Below are positions 1 to 7,947 of a DNA stretch of 64,000 nt, piece after piece. The position numbers and the translations under genes are program-made. How positions within the stretch are numbered: the first letter of the stretch is position 1; each line of letters opens with the position of its first letter. Origin of the DNA: JBFXAN01 sp050184225 (lineage in GTDB: Bacteria > Chloroflexota > Dehalococcoidia > CAUJGQ01); contig JBFXAN010000008.1 of NCBI GenBank assembly GCA_050184225.1, forward strand, positions 4,676 through 68,675. Direction: 5' to 3'. A model generated the notes under the pieces. That model was not told the origin of the DNA and ran no database searches. It worked only from the letters and a program-made list of their open reading frames with translations.

Positions 1-122
1 CTGAGGCCGATCGCAACGCGTACGAGTCGACCGACGAGTTCAAGACACTGCTGGCCGATGTCCAGAGCGTCATTGAGGGGTCGCCCACCATCGAGGAGTA
101 TGACGTCAGCATCCGCGAGTAA
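1..122 (+). CDS. C-terminal end of an unidentified protein (partial)
   Basis: Only the last 39 codons are in the window, ending at TAA 120-122. The visible tail reads EADRNAYESTDEFKTLL and ends YDVSIRE. Acidic, helix-like tails of this kind occur in small dimeric alpha/beta-barrel proteins such as monooxygenase-like or stress-responsive families, but the piece is too short to assign. It is upstream of and collinear with the mccB relic, with about 100 bp between them. Confidence 0.55.
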   Translation, partial: EADRNAYESTDEFKTLLADVQSVIEGSPTIEEYDVSIRE

Positions 123-222
123 GCGGCGTTCGGAAGCTGGCACCGGCTTGGACGACGGCCGATGACGCGCGGGTCGTTGTGCTCATCCTCCGTTCAGCAC
201 AGATGATCGGAGGTCGATCACC

Positions 223-497
223 ATGACCGCAGCCGGATCAGCCGCACGACGCAATGGATCGACGGTCATCGCGGACGGCGCGATCGACGCGTTGTCCCGC
301 CTTCAGTCGCGGCTCGACCGCGCCCCGCCTGAGTTCCAAGTCAACGCCGCCGCGATGCGTTCCCAGGCCGATCTCCTCCGCGACCGCTACGCGCTCGTGC
401 AGCAGGGTGGTGGCGAGGAGCAGACGCGCCGCCACCGTTCCCGTGGCAAGCTGCCGGCCCGCGAGCGGATCGAACGGCTGCTGGACCCTGATGCCGC
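223..497 (+). pseudogene. N-terminal relic of an MccB-type carboxyltransferase gene
   Basis: The ATG at 223 has a good GGAGG ribosome site just upstream. The product matches the intact carboxyltransferase encoded from 2770: the segments QQGGGEEQ, RRHRSRGKLPARER and ERLLDPDAA are shared, and the DNA is closely similar between about 400 and 497. After DPDAA the frame runs into unrelated Pro/Arg/His-rich sequence up to a stop at 738, so roughly 85 percent of the carboxyltransferase is missing. This is a truncated paralogue. It pairs conceptually with the C-terminal relic at 5143-5285, and together they bracket the intact gene. Residual expression of a short peptide is possible, but no catalytic function is expected. 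Confidence 0.85.
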
Positions 498-688
498 CCT
501 GGCCAAGGGCCAGCACCCCGGCCAGACCACCCGTGCGATACCAGGCCACTCAGCGGTCCGCCGATGCACTCCCCACCGTCGCGGCCTCCGCATCCACGTC
601 CCGTCCCGGGCGCAGCAGCCACAGCCCCTGCGCCCGCATCCGGTGCTTACCGTCTCCCCGCACGATCCGGAACGGGGCGCGCTCCCAC

Positions 689-1117
689 CTAAACCGCGGC
701 CTCTTGCGGCACCAGGACTATGCCGAGCTGTCGCATGAAGTCTGCCTCGTTCGCGAGGCCTCGGTGCTCCGCGATTCTGCCGTCAACGACCCGATCCAGG
801 TGCATGACCGACAACCGGAGTTGCCTGCCGCTGGGCGGAATGCCTTGCATCTCGCCCGTCTGCGTCCCCTGGTATGTCCCAATCGTCACGACGTTCTCAC
901 CGTCCACAACGACGGATTCGAAAACGTGGCGGCCGTCCGGGAAAGCGGCGCGGAACGCATCGCCGAATTGCCGGAAACCGGCCCAGTCCAGCGTGGTCGT
1001 CCCGAGAACGTGGGCGACGAAGTTGGCATCGATCGACGCGGCGAAGACGTCCAACTCTCCCTTGTCGAACTGCTCATACAGCCGCAGTACCAGCGCTTTG
1101 CTTTGTTCTGTGGACAC
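689..1117 (-). CDS. SnoaL-like ester cyclase / polyketide cyclase-family protein
   Basis: A 142-residue protein of the SnoaL-like (NTF2-fold, cone-shaped alpha+beta barrel) family. The body from STEQSKALVLRLYEQFDKGE through MQGIPPSGRQLRLSVMHLDRV is the typical ester-cyclase pattern, with the late GIPPSG segment lining the pocket. The GTG start at 1117 is preferred over the upstream ATG at 1168 because AAGGGAG lies seven bases before it and homology begins there. Such proteins bind small hydrophobic ligands or act as cyclases or hydratases; the substrate is unknown. It is read in the same direction as the neighbouring NTF2-like gene, and divergent TetR control from 1806 is plausible. Confidence 0.85.
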   Translation of the reverse strand: MSTEQSKALVLRLYEQFDKGELDVFAASIDANFVAHVLGTTTLDWAGFRQFGDAFRAAFPDGRHVFESVVVDGENVVTIGTYQGTQTGEMQGIPPSGRQLRLSVMHLDRVVDGRIAEHRGLANEADFMRQLGIVLVPQEAAV

Positions 1118-1178
1118 GGGATTCTCCCTTCGATCCGTTCTCTTGCTCCTGGTAATTGCCCGATCCAAAGTGGACCAG

Positions 1179-1612
1179 TTAGGACACCGCGCAGCCGAGT
1201 TGCCTCTGAATCGCAGCGAGGTCGCACCAGGCCTGCTCGCACGCGATCGTGCCGTCCTTCACTTCGAAAACGTGGAGGAGCCGAAAGCTGACTGGACCGC
1301 TCTTGCCGTCGCAGAACATGGGCGACCCGTCTTCCACGTGGCCCTGCCACAGGGTCTCATCGATCACGATGTCGTCGCCGTAGTAGCGGCTGAGCGGCGT
1401 GGCGCTCTCGCCGCGGAAGTTCTTGAACAGGTCGGCGTAGAGGGCGCGGATCCCGCTCTTGTCCGTTTGCTCTCCGTAGCGCGAGGGCACAACTTCGTGC
1501 CGGACGTTTCCGCCAGGCTGTCCATCACTCCGTCCAGGTTGTCCGTGGCCTCGAACATGAAGTGATCGTTGATGATCTGGTCCAGTTGCTCCCGCCGGGT
1601 CTGCGTTACCAT
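1179..1612 (-). pseudogene. Frameshifted SnoaL/NTF2-like gene
   Basis: Two reading frames together make one NTF2-like protein. The first starts at ATG 1612 behind a GGAGG-type site and reads VTQTRREQLDQIINDHFM to SLAETSG near 1495. The second continues from about 1490 as VVPSRYGEQTDKSGIRALY to the stop at 1179, with the typical LLHVFEVKDGTI segment. A one-base indel around 1490-1500 joins them. The gene is either a young pseudogene or a sequence error. An intact version would be about 143 residues and a second cyclase-like protein beside the one at 689-1117. Eleven bases separate the two genes, so they probably form a single transcript controlled by the divergent TetR protein. Confidence 0.75.
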
Positions 1613-1765
1613 CCCTTACCTCCCCCGAAATTGGGGAACCCGTCCGGTTCCCCCAACCCCCTCCGATCGAGGGCGGCGCTCCCGGGATCTCCTGGAGGTT
1701 CCGCCATCGAGCGGCCGGCGTGGGGGTCGCCCATGAGGACTCTCTTGAGATTGCCGTCTTGTCGT

Positions 1766-1797
1766 GATACTTGCTGTCTCATTAGACAATCAGTATC
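1766..1797. promoter_or_regulatory. Nested dyad operator in the SnoaL/tetR divergent region
   Basis: Two inverted repeats share one centre at 1781.5: outer arms GATACT (1766-1771) and AGTATC (1792-1797), and inner arms TGTCT (1775-1779) and AGACA (1784-1788). The last arm ends eight bases before the tetR start codon at 1806. TetR-family repressors usually bind dyads of this size upstream of their own gene, so autoregulation is a reasonable inference. It could also control the minus-strand SnoaL genes whose start lies at 1612. Confidence 0.65.
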
Positions 1798-1805
1798 GTA
1801 ACGAC

Positions 1806-2462
1806 ATGAATGTCTCACGTCAAGTGGATCCACGCGCAAATCAGAAGGAAAGAACTCGCGCCGCCATCGTTGATGCCGCGACAGATCTGGTGCGGTCAGG
1901 TGTTACTCCCACGGTGCAAGCCGCGGCCGAGGCCGCGAAGGTCTCCCGTGCGACAGCCTATCGCTACTTTCCCACGCAGGACTCCCTGCTCAACGAGGTG
2001 CTGTACGTGACACCGAGTACCGAGATCGTGGACGAAAATCTCAAGGGGCTCGAGAGCAAGGATCCGGAAGCCCGCCTGCTCTGGCTCCTCGACTTCTTTA
2101 ACCCCATCGTCCTGCAGGAAGAAGTTCAGTACCGCGCCGCGATCCGCATCGCACTCGAAACGTGGTTCGCGAGTAACAGCGGCGGCCGATCGGACGCACC
2201 GCGGGTGCGCGCCGGACGCCGCATGCGCTGGTTGGACGAGGTGCTCGCGCCCCTGCGCGGCCAGCTTCCCGAAACGAGCTTGCGGCGCCTGGAGTATGCC
2301 CTGTCGCTCACGATTGGACCCGACAGCGTCGTCATCCTCAAGGATGTCTGCGGCCTGGACGAGGACGCGGAGATTCTGGGCGTCCTCCGATGGACGGCGC
2401 TCGCTATTCTGCGCGCCGCGCTTGACGAGGCGGGTCTGAGGTCCGCCGGAGCTTCGGCCTGA
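1806..2462 (+). CDS. TetR/AcrR-family transcriptional regulator
   Basis: A 218-residue one-component regulator. The N-terminal helix-turn-helix spans about residues 15-60, with KERTRAAIVDAATDLV, then VQAAAEAAKVSRATAYRYF as the recognition helix. The C-terminal ligand-binding and dimerisation half is helical and not recognisable to subfamily. ATG 1806 is chosen because it lies directly after the nested operator; an upstream in-frame start at 1764 would place the operator inside the gene. The neighbours are divergent SnoaL-like genes, and the intact mccB is 308 bp downstream on the same strand. Likely targets are itself and the cyclase-like genes. The effector is unknown. Confidence 0.9.
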   Translation: MNVSRQVDPRANQKERTRAAIVDAATDLVRSGVTPTVQAAAEAAKVSRATAYRYFPTQDSLLNEVLYVTPSTEIVDENLKGLESKDPEARLLWLLDFFNPIVLQEEVQYRAAIRIALETWFASNSGGRSDAPRVRAGRRMRWLDEVLAPLRGQLPETSLRRLEYALSLTIGPDSVVILKDVCGLDEDAEILGVLRWTALAILRAALDEAGLRSAGASA

Positions 2463-2769
2463 TCGTCAGGTTGTGGGACGAGCGAACGAGACTCTTCGCG
2501 GGCTTACGTGGCGGATATGCGAATGCGGTGCGCAGGCGCGGGCTTCGGCTTTCCCGCGTTCGCCGCCGCGTAGGCCGCAATTCATGGCTTCCCATTACCT
2601 TTCGCACACGCCATCGACACGGGCACGTTCGACCGGAACTCGACGAATCGCCGACTTCTGGACGGACCCAATGCACCGAGAATCCGGTATCCTGCAGCCG
2701 TCGGTTCGATCCGCTCAAGATCGGACCGACGGTCCAGCCAGCAGCACCCGCCCGGTGTCGGAGGATGCG

Positions 2770-4422
2770 ATGACGACAGCGATCAGCGAGTACATTCCCT
2801 TCGCGACCGGTGCCCTCCCCCGCCTCGAATCTCGCGTCGACCGCCGTTCGCCGGAGTTCACGACCAACGCGGCGGCGATGCAGGCACTCGTCGAGCAGTA
2901 CCGCGAGCGATATTCGCTCGTCCAGCAGGGCGGTGGCGAGGAGCAGATGCGCCGCCACCGCTCCCGCGGCAAGCTGCCGGCCCGCGAGCGCGTCGAGCGG
3001 TTGCTTGACCCCGACGCCGCCTTCCTCGAGTTCTCCGCGCTGGCCGCCTGGGACATGTATGACAACGAGGCGCCCTCCGCCGGCATCATCACCGGCATCG
3101 GCGTCGTCGCCGGTCAGCCCTGCGTGATCGTCGCCAACGACGCCACCGTCAAGGGCGGCACCTACTATCCGATCACCGTCAAGAAGCACCTCCGCGCCCA
3201 GGAGATTGCGCTCGACAACCATCTGCCCTGCATCTATCTCGTCGATTCCGGCGGCGCCTTCCTGCCGCTGCAGAGCGAAGTCTTCCCCGACCGCTCCCAT
3301 TTCGGCCGAATCTTCTACAACCAGGCACAGATGTCCGCCCGCGCCATCCCCCAGATCGCGGCGGTGATGGGTTCCTGCACCGCCGGCGGCGCCTACGTCC
3401 CGGCGATGAGCGACGAAACGGTAATCGTCCAGGGAACCGGCACGATCTTCCTCGGCGGCCCGCCGCTGGTGAAGGCCGCCACCGGCGAAGATGTCACCGC
3501 CGAGGAACTGGGCGGTGCCGAGGTGCACACCCAGATCTCCGGCGTCGCCGATCACTTCGCCGTCAGCGACGAGCACGCGCTCGCCACCGTTCGCGGCATC
3601 GTCGCCAACCTGCACCGCCGGCCACAGCCGCCCTGGCCGGTCGCCGAACCGGAACCGCCGGCCTACGACCTCGACGACCTCTATGGCGTCATCCCGGACG
3701 ACCCCCGCCGCAGCTTTGACGTGCGCGAGGTGATCGCCCGCATCCTCGACGGCAGCCGCTTCCACGAGTTCAAGCCGCGCTACGGCAGCACCCTCGTCTG
3801 CGGCTTCGGCCGGATCATGGGCTATCCCGTCGGCGTGATCGCCAACAACGGCATCCTCTTCTCCGAGAGCGCGCTCAAGGCGACGCACTTCATCGAGCTC
3901 TGCTGCCAGCGCCGCATCCCGCTCGTCTTCCTGCAAAACATCACCGGCTTCATGGTGGGAAAGCAGTACGAGAACCAGGGGATCGCCAAGGATGGCGCCA
4001 AGATGGTGATGGCCGTCGCCAACGCCGCCGTGCCCAAGTTCACGGTGATCATCGGTGGCAGCTTTGGCGCCGGCAACTACGCGATGTGCGGCCGCGCCTA
4101 CAGCCCGCGCCAGCTCTGGATGTGGCCGAACGCCCGCATCTCCGTGATGGGGGGCCAGCAGGCGGCGAACGTCCTCCTCACCGTTCGCCTCGACAACCTC
4201 CACGCCCGCGGCGAGGACATGACCGCCGAGGAACGGGCGTCGTTCATGTCCCCCACCCTCGCCACCTACGAACACGAGGGCAGCCCCTACTTCAGCACCG
4301 CCCGCCTCTGGGACGATGGCATCATCGACCCCCGCGACACCCGCATGGTCCTCGCCCTCGGCATCGCCGCCAGCCTCCACGCCCCCATCCCCGAGACAAG
4401 GTTTGGCGTGTTCCGGATGTAA
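2770..4422 (+). CDS. mccB: 3-methylcrotonyl-CoA carboxylase beta subunit (carboxyltransferase)
   Basis: A 550-residue biotin-dependent carboxyltransferase. It moves the carboxyl group from biotin on MccA to an acyl-CoA, in leucine breakdown for the methylcrotonyl enzyme. Both crotonase-fold halves are present: the N-terminal half has NDATVKGGTYYP and GSCTAGGAYVPAMSDE (about residue 200), and the C-terminal half has GGSFGAGNYAMCGRAY (about 428) and MWPNARISVMGG. The sequence style resembles MccB more than propionyl-CoA carboxylase beta. ATG 2770 is chosen because GGAGG lies five bases upstream; the frame stays open further upstream but is not family-like. The partner MccA is at 7948. Relics of a second copy flank this gene at 223-497 and 5143-5285. 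A propionyl- or geranyl-CoA substrate cannot be excluded. Confidence 0.92.
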   Translation: MTTAISEYIPFATGALPRLESRVDRRSPEFTTNAAAMQALVEQYRERYSLVQQGGGEEQMRRHRSRGKLPARERVERLLDPDAAFLEFSALAAWDMYDNEAPSAGIITGIGVVAGQPCVIVANDATVKGGTYYPITVKKHLRAQEIALDNHLPCIYLVDSGGAFLPLQSEVFPDRSHFGRIFYNQAQMSARAIPQIAAVMGSCTAGGAYVPAMSDETVIVQGTGTIFLGGPPLVKAATGEDVTAEELGGAEVHTQISGVADHFAVSDEHALATVRGIVANLHRRPQPPWPVAEPEPPAYDLDDLYGVIPDDPRRSFDVREVIARILDGSRFHEFKPRYGSTLVCGFGRIMGYPVGVIANNGILFSESALKATHFIELCCQRRIPLVFLQNITGFMVGKQYENQGIAKDGAKMVMAVANAAVPKFTVIIGGSFGAGNYAMCGRAYSPRQLWMWPNARISVMGGQQAANVLLTVRLDNLHARGEDMTAEERASFMSPTLATYEHEGSPYFSTARLWDDGIIDPRDTRMVLALGIAASLHAPIPETRFGVFRM

Positions 4423-4439
4423 TACTCGGCGCAGGACGT

Positions 4440-4787
4440 GTGCATGTCTGTTTACGCCGGTGGAGGGAGGGATTCCAGATCCTGCCAGATTTCAAAGGTC
4501 GATCAATTCGGCTCACGGATGAACGCCTCGCACACCTTCGCGAACACCCAGAGATGACTAACGCCGGACTATGGGTTGTCGATACGCTCCTCCGCCGCTC
4601 AACGGTGATACAGTCAGTGAGCGACCAAAGTGTTCACTTGTACTACCGTCGATATCTGAACACAACGGTCGGTGCCAAGTGGCTCTGTGTCGTTGCCAAA
4701 GTCGGAGTGGCCGATCCTTTCGTCATCACCGCGTACCTCACAGACAGACGGAAGAGGGGAACAATTCTGTGGCAAGAAAGTCAGTAA
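4440..4787 (+). CDS. Small toxin-like protein, possible BECR/barnase-like nuclease fold
   Basis: About 115 residues from a GTG start; the exact start is uncertain. The conserved-looking part runs from FKGRSIRLTDERLAHLREHP through VHLYYRRYLNTTVGAKWLCV to VITAYLTDRRKRGTILW. This helix followed by a strand-rich core, with Arg/Tyr near the end, recalls small RelE/Barnase/EndoU-like (BECR or PBECR) nuclease domains often paired with DUF2283 proteins. That assignment is inference from pattern, not a confirmed match. Its last 19 bases overlap the next gene, as in toxin-antitoxin-like pairs. It starts 17 bases after mccB and lies inside the mccB-relic-bounded island. Confidence 0.6.
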   Translation: MHVCLRRWREGFQILPDFKGRSIRLTDERLAHLREHPEMTNAGLWVVDTLLRRSTVIQSVSDQSVHLYYRRYLNTTVGAKWLCVVAKVGVADPFVITAYLTDRRKRGTILWQESQ

Positions 4788-4990
4788 CCGTCTGGTATGA
4801 CCCAGAGGGTGACTTCCTAGAAGTGATCTTCGATCCGTCCCGCCCAGGCTACTTCCGCGAGACAAAGGATGACCGTGTCATGGAGAAGGTCGACGAACAC
4901 GGATCGTTGCTGGGATTCTCGATCCTCGGCGTTGCCAGCATGCGCCCGGGTTCGCCGTTGGAAGTTGCCCTCCCCTCCATCGACGGCTGA
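4769..4990 (+). CDS. DUF2283 family small protein
   Basis: A 73-residue protein starting at GTG 4769. The pattern VTVWYDPEGDFLEVIF, then KVDEHGSLLGFSILGVASM, matches the DUF2283 fold, a short beta-rich protein of unknown biochemical role. It overlaps the upstream gene by 19 bases. Proteins of this family commonly sit next to small toxin-like or DUF4258-type genes, and a role as the neutralising partner is suspected but unproven. Confidence 0.8.
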   Translation: MARKSVTVWYDPEGDFLEVIFDPSRPGYFRETKDDRVMEKVDEHGSLLGFSILGVASMRPGSPLEVALPSIDG

Positions 4991-5142
4991 CAAAGCTGGT
5001 GACATCTGATCCCGCGTCGCCTGCCATGGTCGAGCGCTGTACCTCAATCGTCGTCACTGATCACGCTGCGGATACGGCGTGCTTGCTTTGCCGGTCGCAC
5101 CCAGTCGTCGTGTATCGCATCAAGGTGTGCTTCACACGCATA

Positions 5143-5285
5143 CGAGCAGCCCCTACTTCAGCACCGCCCGTCTCTGGGACGACGGCATCATCGACCCGGG
5201 CGACACCCGCATGGTTCTCGCCCTCGGCATCGCTGCCAGCCTCCACGCCCCCATCCCCGAGACAACCTTCGGTGTGTTCCGCTTG
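5143..5285 (+). pseudogene. C-terminal relic of an MccB-type carboxyltransferase gene
   Basis: The sequence repeats the last roughly 46 codons of mccB (4279-4422) with few changes: SPYFSTARLWDDGIIDP, then MVLALGIAASLHAP and FGVFR. The stop codon of the intact gene is replaced by Leu-Gln and the frame reads on without recognisable homology. No promoter or start belongs to it. With the N-terminal relic at 223-497, it brackets about 4.6 kb that includes the intact mccB. Confidence 0.9.
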
Positions 5286-5347
5286 CAGCTCCCGCTGCGA
5301 GCGGAGTACGTGCGGTCTTGCGCCACGGACGTCGGTGATACGGCCGC

Positions 5348-6247
5348 TCAACTCGCGGCCATCGGTGCAGGTGCGCGTGCCTTCCCGCCCCGGCCGAAGG
5401 CGTGGGCGATCGCGCTCTCACGCGCCTGGAGCACGGCGTCGCTGTAGGGGAGTTGTCGTCGAACCAGTTGTGAGAGTGTTCTGGCACCGGCGTCTGCACC
5501 CAAGCGATCTAGTCGTGTCCAGCGGATGCCGTAGAGCAGCCGATGCTCCGGCGGGAACAGGTCAATCGCGGCCCGTCCAAGCACCCAGGCGAGGAAGCCT
5601 GGTGCTCCGGGCTTCGGGCGCGATGGTGCCAGGAGGTCGAGCATTCGCTTGCAAGGGGCGGTGAAGGCGAGTTTGGGGTGCATCGAGCGCATGTAGGTCT
5701 GCAGTTCGGCCGTCGTGCCGGCTGCCTGCTCAGGATCGAGGCCGACGAGGCGGGCGGCGACCCGTTGCTCCGCGACGAAGCGGTTCTGTTCGTCGGTAGT
5801 GAGGATGCCTCCCCAGCGGTTGTATGCACGGAGCAACATGAACGTGAGCGAGTTGTGGACCCAGAGCAGAAGGTCAGGTTGGTCCGCCCGATACGTCTCG
5901 CCGTTCGTGGGGTCGACGGCGGAGCGACGGCGGTGGATCGCGCGCAGCGTCTCGCCCGCGTGCTCGGCGGCGGCGCGGTCGCCGTAGATGATCGTGAACT
6001 CGTATTGGCCGGTCCGCTCGCCCCGACTCTCTGGATAGTCGAAGAACGAGGATGACTGGTCGATCATCCACATCACGCGAGGGACGAGCATCTGGACAAT
6101 CGCGGCGGTGAGGCCCCCGATCGCCATCGGTGCCGACACGCCGATCCGCCAGGTTATGCTTTCCGGGCCAAAGAGGCCGTCATCCGTCGGTTCCTGCGCT
6201 GGTGTGCTCCCTACGGGAACGACGGCGGGACGTGGGGTAACAACCAT
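5348..6247 (-). CDS. DUF2236 / MpaB-like oxygenase family protein
   Basis: A 299-residue protein of the DUF2236 family, which includes rubber oxygenase (latex clearing protein) and fungal MpaB-type haem oxygenases. Visible segments include FGPESITWRIGVSAPMAIGG near the N-terminus, YGDRAAAEHAGETLRAIHRR with the family-typical helix and histidine, then DLLLWVHNSLTFMLL, where the His is a candidate haem ligand. ATG 6247 is preferred over the upstream start at 6283 because GGAGG is placed just before it. It is convergent with the genes on its left and divergent from the crotonase on its right. The substrate is unknown. Confidence 0.85.
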   Translation of the reverse strand: MVVTPRPAVVPVGSTPAQEPTDDGLFGPESITWRIGVSAPMAIGGLTAAIVQMLVPRVMWMIDQSSSFFDYPESRGERTGQYEFTIIYGDRAAAEHAGETLRAIHRRRSAVDPTNGETYRADQPDLLLWVHNSLTFMLLRAYNRWGGILTTDEQNRFVAEQRVAARLVGLDPEQAAGTTAELQTYMRSMHPKLAFTAPCKRMLDLLAPSRPKPGAPGFLAWVLGRAAIDLFPPEHRLLYGIRWTRLDRLGADAGARTLSQLVRRQLPYSDAVLQARESAIAHAFGRGGKARAPAPMAAS

Positions 6248-6617
6248 GCTGCGCCTCCGATCGGTGAGACAGACGGGTACCATGCCCGCCTACCAGACTG
6301 TCGTTTGTCCGTCGGACGGTCCACCGGGCGCGGCGGGGTCCACACGTTCGTCAGGCAGGTAATCCATGCCGCCAGTGGCGACCTGGTCCACCATGTCATC
6401 GATGCACATGTTGGGAAGAGTTGGCGACTCGACGACGGACAAGAGCAGATAGGGCAACTCTACCAGGACTTCGCGCGCGAATATACAGGCGGCGACGCGA
6501 CGGTCGGTAACGAGAGTTCAGAGCACCAACGCAGACAACCACGACGCTGACGAACGATAGCTGTTGACGCCGCCTCATGGCAGACTTTGCCAATGAGTCA
6601 ATGCCGGGAGGGAAGCA
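6248..6617. other. 370-bp intergenic region between divergent genes
   Basis: It holds the upstream regions of the minus-strand DUF2236 gene and the plus-strand crotonase gene. A short perfect dyad, GTCCG-T-CGGAC, is at 6307-6317. Reading frames in the stretch are short and have no protein-like composition. No RNA gene or transposase was recognised. Confidence 0.5.
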
Positions 6618-7418
6618 GTGACGGCTGACGACGCCTATTCATCCCTGCTCATTGAACGTCGCGGTCCGATCGCAGTGGTGACGCTGAACCGGCCCCAGGT
6701 CCACAACGCGCTCGACGCGACGTTGGTCGCGGAGATCCGCGATGTCTTTCGGAGCCTTGAGGCAGATGAATCTGCCCGGGGGGTAGTGCTGACTGGGTCA
6801 GGATTGTCGTTCTGCGCGGGCGCTGACCTTCGCTGGCTGCAATCGGCGGTCACTTTCAGCGAGGAGGAGAACCGTCAGGATGCGATGGCACTGACGGAGA
6901 TGCTCGACGCGATCGCCCGCTGCCCCAAGCCGGTGGTGGCACGGGTCAACGGCGCCGCGCTCGCCGGTGGTGCCGGTCTCGTCGCGGCCAGCGACATCGC
7001 CATCGCTGCTGATACCGCCCGCTTCGGCTTTACCGAGGCCCGCCTCGGCCTTGTCCCCGCCACTATTTCGCCGTATGTCGTCTGCCGCATCGGCGAATCG
7101 CACGCGCGGTCGTTATTCCTCACGGCGGAGCGGTTCGAGGCATCGCGGGCGGTGGCCATCGGCCTCGTCCACGAGGTCGTGCCGGCGGATCAGCTCGACA
7201 TCGCCGTCGAACGCACGCTCCGCAATCTGCTCCATGGTGGTCCGCGGGCGCTGGCCGAGAACAAGCGGCTGATTGAGGGCATCCGCGATCGACGCGGTGA
7301 CGATCTGGCCCGCTACACGGCGGACACGATCGCCCGGCTTCGCGTCAGTGCCGAGGGCCAGGAGGGGCTGCACGCCTTCCTGGAGAAGCGCCCGCCGAAC
7401 TGGGCGCTTGATACATGA
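6618..7418 (+). CDS. Enoyl-CoA hydratase/isomerase, methylglutaconyl-CoA hydratase-like
   Basis: A 266-residue crotonase-family enzyme. The oxyanion-hole segments are GLSFCAGADLRWLQ (about residues 55-75) and NGAALAGGAGLVAASDIAIA (about 112-131), followed by FGFTEARLGLVPATISPYV, which carries the catalytic Glu pattern common in methylglutaconyl-CoA hydratases (LiuC). The GTG start at 6618 has GGGAGGG five bases upstream. Located between the two carboxylase subunits, it would hydrate the product of methylcrotonyl-CoA carboxylase, so leucine catabolism is the best-supported pathway. A general enoyl-CoA hydratase role remains possible. Confidence 0.88.
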   Translation: MTADDAYSSLLIERRGPIAVVTLNRPQVHNALDATLVAEIRDVFRSLEADESARGVVLTGSGLSFCAGADLRWLQSAVTFSEEENRQDAMALTEMLDAIARCPKPVVARVNGAALAGGAGLVAASDIAIAADTARFGFTEARLGLVPATISPYVVCRIGESHARSLFLTAERFEASRAVAIGLVHEVVPADQLDIAVERTLRNLLHGGPRALAENKRLIEGIRDRRGDDLARYTADTIARLRVSAEGQEGLHAFLEKRPPNWALDT

Positions 7419-7504
7419 GTGCGTCGGGCGAGCGGAATCGCGCTGTCCTCTATCCGGCGGCGGCGATACCCTACGTGCAGAGATAGCCCGCTCGGAGGAA
7501 TCGT

Positions 7505-7912
7505 ATGGCCGGCATCGTCATCGTCCGTCCGTCAGATCGCGACTGCAACACGGCACAGACCACCGGCATGTCACGCGAGGCCGGTGTCTCGCCGGAGACG
7601 ACTGGATCAAGCACGATCTGGTCCGGCTTCGTCTCGACGCCGCCCGGTATCGCTTCCGGCGTTCATCACCACGGCGACTGCGAGACGGCGATCTACGTGG
7701 TGCGTGGCCAGGTTCGGTTCTATTGGGGCGACAAGCTGCAGTTTCAAGAAGATGTCCAGACCGGCGACTTCCTCTATGTGCCGCCGAACGAGATCCATCT
7801 CGAACAGAACTTGAGCAACACGGAGCCGATTGAGTTCATCGTCTCGCGCGGTTGCAGCGGCATTCTCGTCGTCAATGTCCCCGACCCGCGCGACCTCGCC
7901 TCGCTCCGCTAG
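7505..7912 (+). CDS. Cupin-domain protein
   Basis: A 135-residue single-domain cupin. The metal-binding pattern is visible: GVHHHGDCETAIYVVRGQ (motif 1, with two His and Glu) and GDFLYVPPNEIHLEQN (motif 2, with the last His). These form a small beta barrel that usually binds Fe, Mn or Zn. It lies 86 bp after the crotonase gene and 35 bp before mccA, so it is probably in the same operon. A role in catabolite sensing or as a small dioxygenase or isomerase is possible, but nothing in the sequence fixes the substrate. Confidence 0.88.
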   Translation: MAGIVIVRPSDRDCNTAQTTGMSREAGVSPETTGSSTIWSGFVSTPPGIASGVHHHGDCETAIYVVRGQVRFYWGDKLQFQEDVQTGDFLYVPPNEIHLEQNLSNTEPIEFIVSRGCSGILVVNVPDPRDLASLR

Positions 7913-7947
7913 GCCGTTCCGAGGGCAAGGCAACGCCGGGGTGAGTC

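Noticed and set aside
550..690. A minus-strand open frame reading RWERAPFRIVRGDGKHRM with a stop at 550, resembling a transposase tail.
   Set aside because: It overlaps the SnoaL gene end, has no start or family match that I can defend, and is short.
2404..4380. A long minus-strand open frame opposite mccB.
   Set aside because: It is a GC-rich shadow of the carboxyltransferase gene, with Val/Asp/Gly-rich composition and no family pattern.
6305..6550. An 81-residue plus-strand open frame between the DUF2236 and crotonase genes.
   Set aside because: It lacks a ribosome site and protein-like composition, and it ends just before the crotonase start region.
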